From positions 907,957 through 971,956 of the forward strand of contig MVDH01000003.1 in the NCBI GenBank assembly GCA_003056245.1: a stretch of 64,000 nt of DNA. The letters run 5' to 3'. Below are positions 48,753-57,858 of the stretch, piece after piece. Position numbers and translations under genes: made by a program. The stretch comes from Cellvibrio sp. 79 (GTDB lineage Bacteria; Pseudomonadota; Gammaproteobacteria; Pseudomonadales; Cellvibrionaceae). Positions within the stretch are counted from its first letter, which is position 1. Each line of letters starts with the position of its first letter. The notes under the pieces were generated by a model that saw only the letters and a program-made list of their open reading frames with translations, was not told the origin of the DNA and made no database searches.

Positions 48753-48899
48753 ATGCGCAACTATTCCCTTCTGGTATCCGGCCTTGTCATTTGCATGAGC
48801 CTCAGCGGTGCGAAATACCAGGGACGCAATGAAAGCTTTTGGGAACACCAGGGTGAGACGACCGTAGTTTGGGGTTACAACACGCCGGAGTTTGTGTGA
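48753..48899 (+). CDS. small secreted peptide (48 aa), coupled to the DUF481 gene
   Basis: A short open frame with AGGAAG 5 bases before its ATG. The product begins MRNYSLLVSGLVICMSLSGA, a likely signal peptide, leaving a mature peptide of roughly 28 residues containing ESFWEHQGETTVVWGYNTPE. It has no relative that I recognise. Its stop TGA overlaps the GTG start of the next gene (GTGA), which strongly suggests that it is translated and couples translation of the outer-membrane protein gene. It is divergent from murJ, 58 bases away. Confidence 0.6.
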   Translation: MRNYSLLVSGLVICMSLSGAKYQGRNESFWEHQGETTVVWGYNTPEFV

Positions 48900-49894
48900 A
48901 AAAAAGCAGAGTAATAGTGCCCGTTTTGTTTCGTATTGTTTTATTCAGCAACATCAGCCTGGGATTATCAGCGCAGGCCGATACATTATTACTGAACAAT
49001 GGTGACCGCATCAGCGGTGAAATTATCGAGCTAAACGCAACAACGGTAAAAATCAAAACCATTTATGCCGGGACTGTCGTGTTGGACACCCATGCCATCC
49101 GCAGCTTTCATACAGACCAGCGTCAACAGTGGCAAATAAATCTAAAACCACAACAAACGCTGATTAAGGAAAGCGCAAAACGCGGCCATGTAAATATCGA
49201 TGGAAAAACAATCCCCATTCAGGATCTGGCGCTAGCACCCGAACAAGCACGCTGGAAAAAGTCCGGCTTGCTGGAAGTATCAATGGATGTGGACAACGAT
49301 GATAACCGCAAAGAAAAACTTCACGTAAACACTGAATTAAATCTGGAATCCAAACATTGGCGCCACGCACTTAAATCAGAATCAAAACGCGATAAGGAGC
49401 ATGAAAAAGTTACCGAAGATACCATCGAAATAAATTACACCCTGGATTATTTATTTGATGCTCACTGGTTAATACGCGCTGATAGTACCTATCGCGAAGA
49501 AGGCGTGGATATTACCAGTCAATACTGGTATCTCGGCGCAGGGCCGGGTTATCGTTTTTGGGGTGAAGGCAAAGATAAACTGGATGTCATTGTTGCCTAC
49601 AATCGATTCTGGTTTGAAACGGGGCCATTCGATCTGGAACTAAGTGCCTGGGCAACAGCACTGGATTACGAGCAGTACTGGTTTAATGAAAAATTGCAGA
49701 CTTTCGCTGATATCCGCATCGCGTTTCCCACCATTGATACCATTGACCACATCGCCAATACCAGCAGCGGGTTGCGCTATTACTTCGAACATAATATCCA
49801 CGTTTCCTTTAAATACGATTACAACGAAACCAGTTTTATTCTCGGCACCGTGCGCGACAGCAGTTATGTTCTGGGTGCTGGCGTTAATTTTTAA
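48896..49894 (+). CDS. DUF481-family outer-membrane beta-barrel protein (YdiY-like)
   Basis: The product has a signal peptide (KKSRVIVPVLFRIVLFSNISLGLSAQA), a small N-terminal domain (TLLLNNGDRISGEIIELNATTVKIKT, VVLDTHAIRSFHTD) and a C-terminal region of alternating aromatic/charged strands ending in Phe (SSYVLGAGVNF), the outer-membrane barrel end signal. This fits DUF481 (salt-induced YdiY type). An upstream ATG at 48869 is in frame, but I chose the GTG at 48896 (332 aa): GGAG is well spaced and the signal peptide starts there. It is coupled to the small peptide gene. Confidence 0.86.
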   Translation: MKKSRVIVPVLFRIVLFSNISLGLSAQADTLLLNNGDRISGEIIELNATTVKIKTIYAGTVVLDTHAIRSFHTDQRQQWQINLKPQQTLIKESAKRGHVNIDGKTIPIQDLALAPEQARWKKSGLLEVSMDVDNDDNRKEKLHVNTELNLESKHWRHALKSESKRDKEHEKVTEDTIEINYTLDYLFDAHWLIRADSTYREEGVDITSQYWYLGAGPGYRFWGEGKDKLDVIVAYNRFWFETGPFDLELSAWATALDYEQYWFNEKLQTFADIRIAFPTIDTIDHIANTSSGLRYYFEHNIHVSFKYDYNETSFILGTVRDSSYVLGAGVNF

Positions 49895-49936
49895 ATTGGC
49901 AACAATAACAATAAAAATTAACACCAGCGCAATTCA

Positions 49937-51958
49937 TTATTTAGCCGCCGCGATAAAAGGATATTCCTTGTTGTCGATAATCGGTTCAATACCAAAAAAA
50001 TCATTGAGTACCGACTCCGCCGTACAATAAGCGCCTTCAACCCAGGCCTGATCATTGGAGTAAGTTTCACCGACAATAAAAATATTGGCATCCGCGCCGG
50101 AAATTAATTGCGAGGGTTTGCGAATTTTTTGCTGCACATCGCCGATATTAAAATGGGCCGCCCAAGCATGATAACCCGCATTAAACGGTGGTAATGACCA
50201 ATCGACATACGCAGCCTCCAATGGCTCCGGCACATCGGTGTAATCCGAATTGGGGCCAAAATGCACCTCGGCCAATTGCTTACGCAGCATTTTTACCATA
50301 CGCGCAGGCACCTTACGCGGGCCAATCAATGGCTGCACATTTTCCGGTGTCGGTAATACCTGTTGTTGATCCGGCTCAAGCTCCAATTCTTTCCAGAACG
50401 TGGTGTAAACCTCATCGTCATAACTGGCGAGCAAACCGTAAACCGGTTTGGATTTTTTATCACTGGCGTTATTGCCAAAATACACTACCTGGCGAATAGG
50501 TGTATCCGTCACGCTTGGGCCGATGGTGTAGTTCAATGCTGCCGCCAGCAATTCCTGTTCTTGCTTATACGTCAAGCGCTCGTCAATTTTCTGTTCAAGC
50601 GCGCCAACAAGTTCTGCCGCACCCACAGTATTCGCCGATGTCGGATAAGGAGTGCCAATTAATTCCGTTAGTGCTTTTAAATAATTTTTAGGGAATCCGT
50701 TGGTTTTCAATTCCGTAACCACATCGGCAGTAACTTCATAACCAATAAGTTGCGGTGTGTAGGTGGGCGGGTTTTCAGCATCAGCAGTCCACCAGGGAGA
50801 ATCAAAAAACATTCCCACTTTGTAAGAGGGCTGCATGACGGCAGACTCGAGATAAAGCTGTACCTGGCGATCATTTAATACATCCAGTCCATCCTGTTTT
50901 TCAAAACGCGAGCCATTGGCAACTTGTTCCAATGCATGGCGCGGCATGGCTAGCCAGGCAGCATCGGCCGTTTTACTTTCAGATTTTTGCCAGGGATGTT
51001 CACGTGTCGCAATATTGAAATGGATTTTTTTTGCTTTGGCAGTAATGGAATGCAAACGCCGATTGGGATAATAACGAAAATCAACGCCCTGGATCTTCGC
51101 TAATTTTACAATTGCGTCAAATAACGCATTGAACATCCCCGAATAACCGATGGTGATAGTTTTGTATTGATTGCCAGGGGTGAATTCATTATTAGCCTGG
51201 AATGCATAAGCCGAATTCCAATTGATGACATTGGAACTATACCCGTTACCATCAGCCGCATAATTAAAACCTTCTGAACCCAATTGATCGTACATCAAAT
51301 TCCAGTAACCAATATCTTTCAGTTTATCGCCTTTTTGATACACGGATTTATCGCCAGTTTCCGCTTCGATTTTTCCATCCTGATAAAAACTGTCCCACTC
51401 GCGTCGGGTTTGCGGGCCGGAAGTGCTGGTGACTGACAAATTTTCTACGATAGAAAAACCGGTATCGGGTGAAGCGGCAGCACCGTAGTGATCGACATGA
51501 TAAGGCGCCTGGTTTTGCGAGGTGATTTCGCTCAAAAAGAAATTTTTGGAACGCAAATAATAAAGCGGATTCACGGATTCATTAAAAGGGACAGAATATT
51601 TGTCCAGCCCTAGCGTTTTAATCACAGTCGTAACGACCCGGTGCCCGGGCGCAGTGCCATTATTGGCATTCTTTGCGGTCATATCCCACTCGGAATAGCG
51701 CATACCACCGAGTTCAAGATAGGATTGGTTTTTGTCATTTTTGTAATGCCACGTACAAATACGGGCACCAGCAGCGCGAGTCCCCGGATGGCTTTTGGAA
51801 AAATCGTATTGCCCCCAATCATACAGTTCCAGCACATCATCTTTCGTTAATTTTTTTGCTTTGGATTTTTCATTTTTTACGGTACCACTTAATAATCGCC
51901 ACGCGGTGTACAAACCGGCTGCACCAGCACCAAATATGGAATAGGTTTTTTGCGTCAT
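49937..51958 (-). CDS. FAD-dependent amine / L-amino acid oxidase family protein
   Basis: The 673-residue product has the dinucleotide motif IFGAGAAGLYTAW at the very N-terminus, ELGGMRYSEWD (flavin contact), and near the C-terminus IFIVGETYSNDQAWVEGAYCTAE, the flavin-binding end of monoamine/L-amino-acid oxidases. No signal peptide is seen. It probably deaminates an amine or amino acid to an aldehyde or keto acid with H2O2 release; the substrate is not visible. AAGGA is 9 bases before the ATG. It follows a 2-keto-acid decarboxylase gene on the same strand with a 57-base gap, so the two may act in sequence. Confidence 0.85.
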   Translation of the reverse strand: MTQKTYSIFGAGAAGLYTAWRLLSGTVKNEKSKAKKLTKDDVLELYDWGQYDFSKSHPGTRAAGARICTWHYKNDKNQSYLELGGMRYSEWDMTAKNANNGTAPGHRVVTTVIKTLGLDKYSVPFNESVNPLYYLRSKNFFLSEITSQNQAPYHVDHYGAAASPDTGFSIVENLSVTSTSGPQTRREWDSFYQDGKIEAETGDKSVYQKGDKLKDIGYWNLMYDQLGSEGFNYAADGNGYSSNVINWNSAYAFQANNEFTPGNQYKTITIGYSGMFNALFDAIVKLAKIQGVDFRYYPNRRLHSITAKAKKIHFNIATREHPWQKSESKTADAAWLAMPRHALEQVANGSRFEKQDGLDVLNDRQVQLYLESAVMQPSYKVGMFFDSPWWTADAENPPTYTPQLIGYEVTADVVTELKTNGFPKNYLKALTELIGTPYPTSANTVGAAELVGALEQKIDERLTYKQEQELLAAALNYTIGPSVTDTPIRQVVYFGNNASDKKSKPVYGLLASYDDEVYTTFWKELELEPDQQQVLPTPENVQPLIGPRKVPARMVKMLRKQLAEVHFGPNSDYTDVPEPLEAAYVDWSLPPFNAGYHAWAAHFNIGDVQQKIRKPSQLISGADANIFIVGETYSNDQAWVEGAYCTAESVLNDFFGIEPIIDNKEYPFIAAAK

Positions 51959-52015
51959 TTGCGTCGATCCTTAATAATTGATCAATAAAAATTACTGGAT
52001 GAAAAGAAAATGGAT

Positions 52016-53743
52016 CTATATTGGCAAGGTTTCGTTTCCCAAGCGCGCCATCTGCCCAGGCAAATCTTTTTGTGGAATAACCACTTCTACCAATACCGGC
52101 TGGCTGGTTATTTTTTTCACTGTCGCAAGCGCAGCATTGAGTTCACTTACCGTTTCCACGCGAATGCCGTGGGCGCCAAACGCTTTAGCCAGGGCCATGT
52201 AATCCCACTGCGGCAAAATATCGAAGGTATCAAATTTATGTTGTGGGCTGGGTTTAAAAGCATCCATATCCACGTACACCTGTTCAATCGCGTAAACACC
52301 ATTATTCATCACAAAAATAACCGCATTTAAATGATTGCGCGCGAGCGTAGAAAGCGATTGGCACACCATCATAAAGCCGCCATCGCCGGCAATAGTCCAG
52401 GCACGCTTGCCGCTGCCCAATTGCGCGCCCGATGCTGCACCGGTTTCAAAACCAATGCACTGCCAGGCCGCCGATCCGATAAAACTTCCCTGCGCCATCC
52501 CTTGCGCATTCGCAGCCACATACAGCGAGCTACTTACCCCGAGCAACATCACAATGTCATCCAGCATTTTGTTGTCGTGCAAAAATTTCATGGAATGCTG
52601 GAAGAAACGGTTATAGGTAATCACCTCCGGTTTTTTGTTCCATTGCGAGTCAGAATTGGATAACCATGGTTCCGGATAAACAGGCAATAATGCTGGAACT
52701 ACTTTTAGTGGATAGCTTTTTGATTTTTTGAATCGCTCTACCAACGCTTCCATAAAATCACGCAGGGTTACCTCCGTATATTTGAAATACCCCACACGCA
52801 TTTGCCCAGTGGAGGACTGGATCATTTGTGGATATTTATTTTCCATCAGCCACAAATAATCATCGGTAAGAATCGTTCCCAGTGAAATAATACAATCGGA
52901 CTCTTCAACGCGTTGAATAACACTTGCATAAGAAGCCTGGTCAGAATAGGTGCCAATAAATTGCTTTCCTTTTTCATCCAGCACCGTTTTTCCCAGAGTC
53001 GTGGTGGTGTAGGAAATACCGCTTTCATCAAGTATTTTCTGCAATACATCAGCCAAACCAAAACGCAACACTTCTACACCCGCAAAAATCAATGGTTTTT
53101 TTGCTGCTGTAATTTGCGTCCAGGCAAGCTCTACCGCATTCAATAATGCAAGGGGTTCGCTTTTAGGAATGTGCGGCTGCAATGGTTTGGCTGATGGTTT
53201 CAGACAAGGCTCACCCCACACTTCTTTGTAACAGGCAATATAAACCGGGCGTTTATGAGTCAGCGCAGCAATGAGCAAATTATCAATTTTTTCTGCCGCA
53301 CCTGCTGAAGTACTTAATGTTTCAGCAGCAACTGTAACCTGGCGAAATACGTTTTCATCCGCATGCAAACTGCCCGTCGAGTGATGAAACAACATGCCGT
53401 ACATATCCGTCTGGTTGCGCATATCTGCGCCTGGGCAAGCACTGATCACCACGACAGGGCTGTATTCCACGTAAGCCCCGGCAATTGCGTTTAATGCACT
53501 GAATGTACTGACACCATATTGCAACGAAACTGCAGCAAGGCCGCGTGTGCGACCATAAGCATCGGCAGCGTAGGCTGCATCCAGTTCATTGATCGCGCCG
53601 ATGGTATTTACACCGTCAAAATTTTCCAGCGCCTGGGTAAAGTGTTTTACGTAATCACCGGGTATCTGGAATACATCGGTAACATTCAGTTGTTTAAGGC
53701 GGGTTAGTAAATAATCGGCAACAGTAAAAGTCTTGCTGGTCAT
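52016..53743 (-). CDS. thiamine-diphosphate 2-keto-acid decarboxylase (indolepyruvate/phenylpyruvate/pyruvate type)
   Basis: A ThDP enzyme of the pyruvate/indolepyruvate decarboxylase family. The catalytic Glu is in GAINELDAAYAADAYGR. The HH pair is in LFHHSTGS. The ThDP-Mg motif runs from AGDGGFMMVCQSL to FVMNNGVYAIEQ. Non-oxidative decarboxylation of a 2-keto acid gives an aldehyde. The open frame begins with a TTG at 53752; the ATG at 53743 (575 aa) is better, with AAGGA 12 bases upstream. The amine oxidase gene is downstream on the same strand: amino acid to keto acid to aldehyde would be an Ehrlich-like route. The pairing is inferred. Confidence 0.9.
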   Translation of the reverse strand: MTSKTFTVADYLLTRLKQLNVTDVFQIPGDYVKHFTQALENFDGVNTIGAINELDAAYAADAYGRTRGLAAVSLQYGVSTFSALNAIAGAYVEYSPVVVISACPGADMRNQTDMYGMLFHHSTGSLHADENVFRQVTVAAETLSTSAGAAEKIDNLLIAALTHKRPVYIACYKEVWGEPCLKPSAKPLQPHIPKSEPLALLNAVELAWTQITAAKKPLIFAGVEVLRFGLADVLQKILDESGISYTTTTLGKTVLDEKGKQFIGTYSDQASYASVIQRVEESDCIISLGTILTDDYLWLMENKYPQMIQSSTGQMRVGYFKYTEVTLRDFMEALVERFKKSKSYPLKVVPALLPVYPEPWLSNSDSQWNKKPEVITYNRFFQHSMKFLHDNKMLDDIVMLLGVSSSLYVAANAQGMAQGSFIGSAAWQCIGFETGAASGAQLGSGKRAWTIAGDGGFMMVCQSLSTLARNHLNAVIFVMNNGVYAIEQVYVDMDAFKPSPQHKFDTFDILPQWDYMALAKAFGAHGIRVETVSELNAALATVKKITSQPVLVEVVIPQKDLPGQMARLGNETLPI

Positions 53744-54083
53744 GGGAATCAATTTTCCTTATACAAAAAGTAAGAGGTCAGTGCCAATCGCAATCCCTGT
53801 GCAATTGAGTTCAGGAGAACACAAAAAAATGCAGCACAAAATATTTTCATTAGTTGATGTGCTACTTGAATCTAGCGGTTAATTTTTATTTTGCTGACAT
53901 TTTTTATCCGCATAAGATTGATTTTTGCAGAGACAAGTCACGCTCATTTTTTAAAAAATTTCCATTACAGAAAATTACAGGGCGTTACCGAATAGCTTGT
54001 GGTGATTTAGTAACCAGATCGATAAAAGCAGACCCTTCACATTGGCAAAAGATTGACGTTGACTTTCTCGCGCAAGCCATATA
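53744..54083. other. AT-rich divergent control region, decarboxylase / yebG
   Basis: About 340 bases without a supported gene. It must hold the promoters of the decarboxylase and yebG units. A 17-codon frame after AGGAG (ATG at 53829) was seen but is not supported by anything else. Confidence 0.4.
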
Positions 54084-54099
54084 CTGTACATAAAAACAG
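54084..54099 (+). promoter_or_regulatory. yebG: LexA (SOS) box of yebG
   Basis: CTGTACATAAAAACAG matches the LexA consensus CTGT-N8-ACAG exactly at its conserved ends. It overlaps a -10-like TATACT (54080-54085) and lies 25 bases before the yebG ATG. yebG is a known SOS gene in E. coli. Confidence 0.85.
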
Positions 54100-54124
54100 T
54101 AACAACACTTTCGAGGGTTTACCC

Positions 54125-54418
54125 ATGGCAGTAGTCGCCGTATGGCTATGTGATCGGGATGGCAGTATGTTTGAAGATAGAAAAGTCGCAGAAGAACACG
54201 ATAAGTATCTGGAGCTGGCCGCCAATATCACTCAATTAATTGAAGAAAATATTCCCGGCATTGATGAACAGCACAGTGAAGCTATAGGCCTGTTATTGGC
54301 ACAACGCCGTGAACTGTTGGCCAAAGCCTGTAAAGGCAAGCCTGATGAATTATTACAGCCTTTCACTTACGAAAAGCCTGTAACCCTGAACAGCAAAGCC
54401 ACCACCGCCACGGAATAG
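54125..54418 (+). CDS. yebG: YebG-family SOS-induced protein
   Basis: 97 residues from the ATG at 54125: AVVAVWLCDRDGSMFEDRK, VAEEHDKYLELAANITQLIE, SEAIGLLLAQRRELLAKACK. This fits the YebG family, in particular the pseudomonad form with W-x-C-D-R-D-G-S-M-F. It is a small acidic, helical, probably cytoplasmic DNA-damage protein of unclear activity. The frame is open from 54053, but the family start and GAGGG upstream favour 54125, and the LexA box would otherwise lie inside the coding region. Confidence 0.92.
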   Translation: MAVVAVWLCDRDGSMFEDRKVAEEHDKYLELAANITQLIEENIPGIDEQHSEAIGLLLAQRRELLAKACKGKPDELLQPFTYEKPVTLNSKATTATE

Positions 54419-54852
54419 GAACACCAGGCAGAGGTAGTTGCTGTAAGCACCGGTTCGCCCACATCAAACCGGTGCAGTTAATGGCCGCCCACACAGCCAT
54501 TAACACACAAATAACTGAATTCACCACCCTGGTGGTAACTTCAGCGGTTTGTGACGTGTTTAAGTGGGCTTACCAGACAATTGGATCTACTTCTCCCCAG
54601 CGGTATTTCCGGCGTTTGGTTGGCTCACTTGCTTCCAATGACTCATTCTCGCCCAGGTCGTTCAGCCACACCTGATGCGGCAATGAGCCACTTTTGCCAC
54701 CGCCCCCTTTCCTGATTCATCGGGAAAACCTCAACGGGTGCGGTGGTTTTTTCTGATCCCCCTACGGACCTTAAACTTAGGTAAAGCTGGCGTGCAATTG
54801 TGGCCACTTCGTCTAGAGTTAGGAGATTGTATACAAGTAGGTGGAACATAAA
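54419..54852. other. 434-base gap after yebG
   Basis: It holds the yebG hairpin, a second weak hairpin (AAAACC...GGTTTT, about 54724-54750, followed by T residues) and presumably the promoter of the solute-binding-like gene. Short frames on both strands have no signals or family likeness. No riboswitch core was recognised. Confidence 0.4.
54447..54475 (+). terminator. hairpin downstream of yebG
   Basis: GCACCGGTT and AACCGGTGC form a perfect 9-bp stem 29 bases past the yebG stop. It has no T run, so it is only a possible terminator. Confidence 0.4.
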
Positions 54853-55761
54853 ATGTCATTAATATCACCAATATTTCCCTGGGTTCGCGGCGCCCGCTTT
54901 CTCATCAGTAGTCTGGTTACGTGTTTATTGCTGGCCCCTTTATTGCTGGCCCCATTCCCGGTTTACGCGCAAACCAAACAGTTGCGTGTTGTACAGGGTA
55001 ATAACAGTATTGAATCCTATGCTAAAGGATTATTGAGATTGGCCCTTAGCAAAGCCCAGGATAAATATGAGCTGCAAGAAGCTATTCCCAATACCAGTGA
55101 AGAACGCATGGTTAATATGTTGATGGACAATCAACTGGATGTAGTCTGGTACGCGACCACTAATGATTTGGAAGAGAGATTACTGCCCGTTCGTATTTGT
55201 ATCTATCGCGGTCTGCTGGGTTACCGGTCACTTATGATTAAAAAAGGTACTCAATTTAAATTCGACGGAATAAAAACACTGAACGATCTTAAAAAAGTAT
55301 CGCTTGGCCAAGGGCGTTTCTGGGCGGACACCAATGTGCTTACCGCAAACAACCTTAACGTGGTCAAGGTCCTCAAATATGAAGGGCTTTTTTACATGCT
55401 GGATGGTGATCGTTTTGATGCATTTCCACGCGGTGTACACGAGCCCTGGTCAGAAATAAACCGTTATCCAAAATTGTCGCTGGATGTGGAGAAAAATTTA
55501 CTGCTTTCCTACATCAATCCATTTTATTTTTTTGTAAACAAGTCCAACACCAAACTGGCACAAGATATTGAACGCGGTTTGCGTATTGCTATTGAAGATG
55601 GAAGCTTTGATGAATATTTTTTTAATGACCCGACCGTAAAGGACGTTGTTGAAAAAGCCAACCTGAAGGAACGCACTATCATTCATTTGGACAATCCATC
55701 GCTGCCCCCCAAAACACCTGTTGATGATAAATCGCTGTGGATTGATCCTTATTCGATGTAA
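54853..55761 (+). CDS. periplasmic solute-binding-like protein (SBP_bac_3-type fold)
   Basis: The 302-residue product has a long signal peptide (FLISSLVTCLLLAPLLLAPFPVYAQ) and a body of the amino-acid-binding-protein type (KQLRVVQGNNSIES, LMDNQLDVVWYATTNDLEERLLPVRICIYRGLLGYRSLMI, FFVNKSNTKLAQDIERGLRIAIEDGSFDEYF). No permease or ATPase genes are nearby, so it is probably a stand-alone sensor or orphan binding protein and not a transporter part. The frame is open from a GTG at 54841; I chose the ATG at 54853 because GGTGG is 8 bases upstream. It is convergent with the methyltransferase-PhyH gene. Confidence 0.82.
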   Translation: MSLISPIFPWVRGARFLISSLVTCLLLAPLLLAPFPVYAQTKQLRVVQGNNSIESYAKGLLRLALSKAQDKYELQEAIPNTSEERMVNMLMDNQLDVVWYATTNDLEERLLPVRICIYRGLLGYRSLMIKKGTQFKFDGIKTLNDLKKVSLGQGRFWADTNVLTANNLNVVKVLKYEGLFYMLDGDRFDAFPRGVHEPWSEINRYPKLSLDVEKNLLLSYINPFYFFVNKSNTKLAQDIERGLRIAIEDGSFDEYFFNDPTVKDVVEKANLKERTIIHLDNPSLPPKTPVDDKSLWIDPYSM

Positions 55762-55822
55762 TAATTCTGAATACACCGGCCGCGCGCGAATCTCGCAGCC
55801 GGTACAACTCATTTCAATACAA

Positions 55823-57811
55823 CTATGCAGCGTACATGTTGATGTATTGCACCATCCGTGGAAAGTTAGCGCGATTGGGACTGCTACCGTGTGGCAATGC
55901 TTGATGCCAGATAATTAAATCCCCGGCATTCGCGGCAATAGGTTTTACTGGCCACTGGGACCAATCCTGTTTCTGCAGATCAATGTCTTTCGGCTGTTGC
56001 GCTAACCAATGATCAATTTCTTTATGAAACCCGGGCACACAACAAAATGCGCCTTGATGCTCTGCAACATCCGTTAAATAAATTAATGCCTGGGTACCAA
56101 AAGGAACAGGGGCCTGGAGTTCGACATCCCAATGAATAGAGGGCCCGGGAAATTGCCATTGTGGTGTTTCGGGAGGATTAAAACCCACTCTATCCGTAAT
56201 GACCACCAGATCTTCACGCTGCCATAATTGTTGGAAAATAGCGCGGACATAGGGCGATTGCCGCGCAACTTCAAATGCCGGGTGCGCGAACAATTGCACC
56301 ATAATTTTTTTCATTTCACCGGAAGGTTTATACCAGCTTGCAACGTCACCTTCATGCATCTGCAAATAATCCCAGATTGCAGTTCGCGCTGCAGCAGCTT
56401 CCTGTGAAGATAAGATGCCGGGAATAATTAAGTAACCCTGCTCATCCCAATGCGACAGCTGGGCCTCGGTCAATACCGGAGCATCATTGAGTAATATTGA
56501 TTTTTTATTTTCCAGGCAATCCACCAATGCACTATTGGTGCTTTCAATGATTAATGAATCCAATGATCCGCCATGGTTAAACTCAATCCAGTGTTCGAAT
56601 TCGGCGATATTACTTGCTTGATATATCTGCGCTATGGCTGGTTCAAGACCCATACCAAGCTTATACAATAAAATACGATCCAGCTCCCATTCATTATCAG
56701 CAAATCGGTCGCGCTGTTGCTTTGCTTTTTCAGATGAAAGGGATTTTCCCAATTGGACTTTGTGCCAGAAGCGCAGCAAATGATATAAACCTAGTGAGGA
56801 TTTTTCGCGCACATCCGGTAACGGCAATTCATCAATATCCGGCTCCTGTTCATATTCAAATACAAAACGCGGGTAAGTAGATTGCTCATAGTGATATTGC
56901 AACATGCTGTCAGGTTTTATGCGTATATTTTTTTCATAGATCGGCAAGGTTAATTGGGATTGGTTTTCACGCAGGTACAGTTCATCAATGACACAAATTT
57001 CAGTCGTCAGCTTCAAATCACGCCAACCAATAGATTCTTCGGAAATTGACAAACTTCCTCGCAATGAAGTCATATCGCCACTGCCAATTCGCGCAGCAGT
57101 CATTTTGTCCAACTGGAAAATGTTACCGATATGGTGTGGCGCCTTTTCGCTACTACCTGGATTTGTTAACCACAAATCCAACCGAATATGTCGGGGAAGT
57201 AACCAGCCATCCGGTTTTAAAAATTGCTGCAGGTGCGCAAAAATACTGACTTGGGGTTCTTGTAATAATCCTTGCCGCATGGTTTCCGAAATAATCACAT
57301 CATACTTGCGTGATGCCTGCCAGTTGCATGCATCCGCACAGACTATTTCTTCAATTAACTCACTTTTCTCAAGTTGCAGCGAGACCAATAAGCGCTGCAG
57401 GAATTCCAGTGATTCTGCATGTATATCCAACAGGGTTACACGCAGGTGCTGTTCAGCAAATAACGGTAGAAGAGGCACAAGCAATAATCCAAATGGCCCT
57501 GTGCCAGCATAAAGTACGCGCACAGGCTCCGTTGTTGATGCGGCCAGTTTTTGTTGCAGCGCTGCATAAACTCCATGTATAAAAATACGTGTGCGCTCAA
57601 CATCTTTTGCGCATTGTGCGGCAGTTGTAGGTGACACCGCTTTACCATTGGCAGTAACGCTGGCACCTTCGTCAAGAAACTGCGCCGGGTGTAAATCAAC
57701 ACCGGTAATTTCACATAATTTTTTTACCAATTGATCAACAACAGGTTTGGCTGGACCTGCGCCGGTGCACTCAAGCAGGCCGGTTACAAGCGGTATTAAC
57801 GGGTGGGACAT
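55823..57811 (-). CDS. SAM methyltransferase (PRMT-like) - phytanoyl-CoA dioxygenase (PhyH) fusion
   Basis: Numbering is from the ATG at 57811 (662 aa). The N-terminal part has a class I methyltransferase core: motif I VRVLYAGTGPFGLLLVPL near 98, acidic LLDIHAES, then DACNW and YDVIISETMRQGLLQEP, which resembles the double-E region of protein arginine methyltransferases. The C-terminal ~205 residues are a PhyH-type 2-oxoglutarate/Fe(II) oxygenase (LSHWDEQGYLIIPGILSS) with the HxD at His560-Asp562, distal His641 (LPHGSSPNR) and an Arg six residues on for 2-oxoglutarate. The combination suggests successive methylation and hydroxylation of one substrate; which is unknown. A TTG at 57862 overlaps the upstream kinase stop, but AAGGA is placed 9 bases before 57811. 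It is downstream of the hybrid kinase. Confidence 0.83.
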   Translation of the reverse strand: MSHPLIPLVTGLLECTGAGPAKPVVDQLVKKLCEITGVDLHPAQFLDEGASVTANGKAVSPTTAAQCAKDVERTRIFIHGVYAALQQKLAASTTEPVRVLYAGTGPFGLLLVPLLPLFAEQHLRVTLLDIHAESLEFLQRLLVSLQLEKSELIEEIVCADACNWQASRKYDVIISETMRQGLLQEPQVSIFAHLQQFLKPDGWLLPRHIRLDLWLTNPGSSEKAPHHIGNIFQLDKMTAARIGSGDMTSLRGSLSISEESIGWRDLKLTTEICVIDELYLRENQSQLTLPIYEKNIRIKPDSMLQYHYEQSTYPRFVFEYEQEPDIDELPLPDVREKSSLGLYHLLRFWHKVQLGKSLSSEKAKQQRDRFADNEWELDRILLYKLGMGLEPAIAQIYQASNIAEFEHWIEFNHGGSLDSLIIESTNSALVDCLENKKSILLNDAPVLTEAQLSHWDEQGYLIIPGILSSQEAAAARTAIWDYLQMHEGDVASWYKPSGEMKKIMVQLFAHPAFEVARQSPYVRAIFQQLWQREDLVVITDRVGFNPPETPQWQFPGPSIHWDVELQAPVPFGTQALIYLTDVAEHQGAFCCVPGFHKEIDHWLAQQPKDIDLQKQDWSQWPVKPIAANAGDLIIWHQALPHGSSPNRANFPRMVQYINMYAA

Positions 57812-57858
57812 AAACCAGATCCTTGCATTTTTTAAAAGACGTTTTCTGAACGATAGTA

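Noticed and set aside
53829-53882. 17-codon frame after an AGGAG in the decarboxylase-yebG gap
   Set aside because: It is too short and unsupported by coupling or any recognisable peptide signal.
54472-54849. two short frames (67 and 68 codons) on opposite strands after yebG
   Set aside because: They overlap each other and have no ribosome-binding site, no signal peptide and no family likeness.
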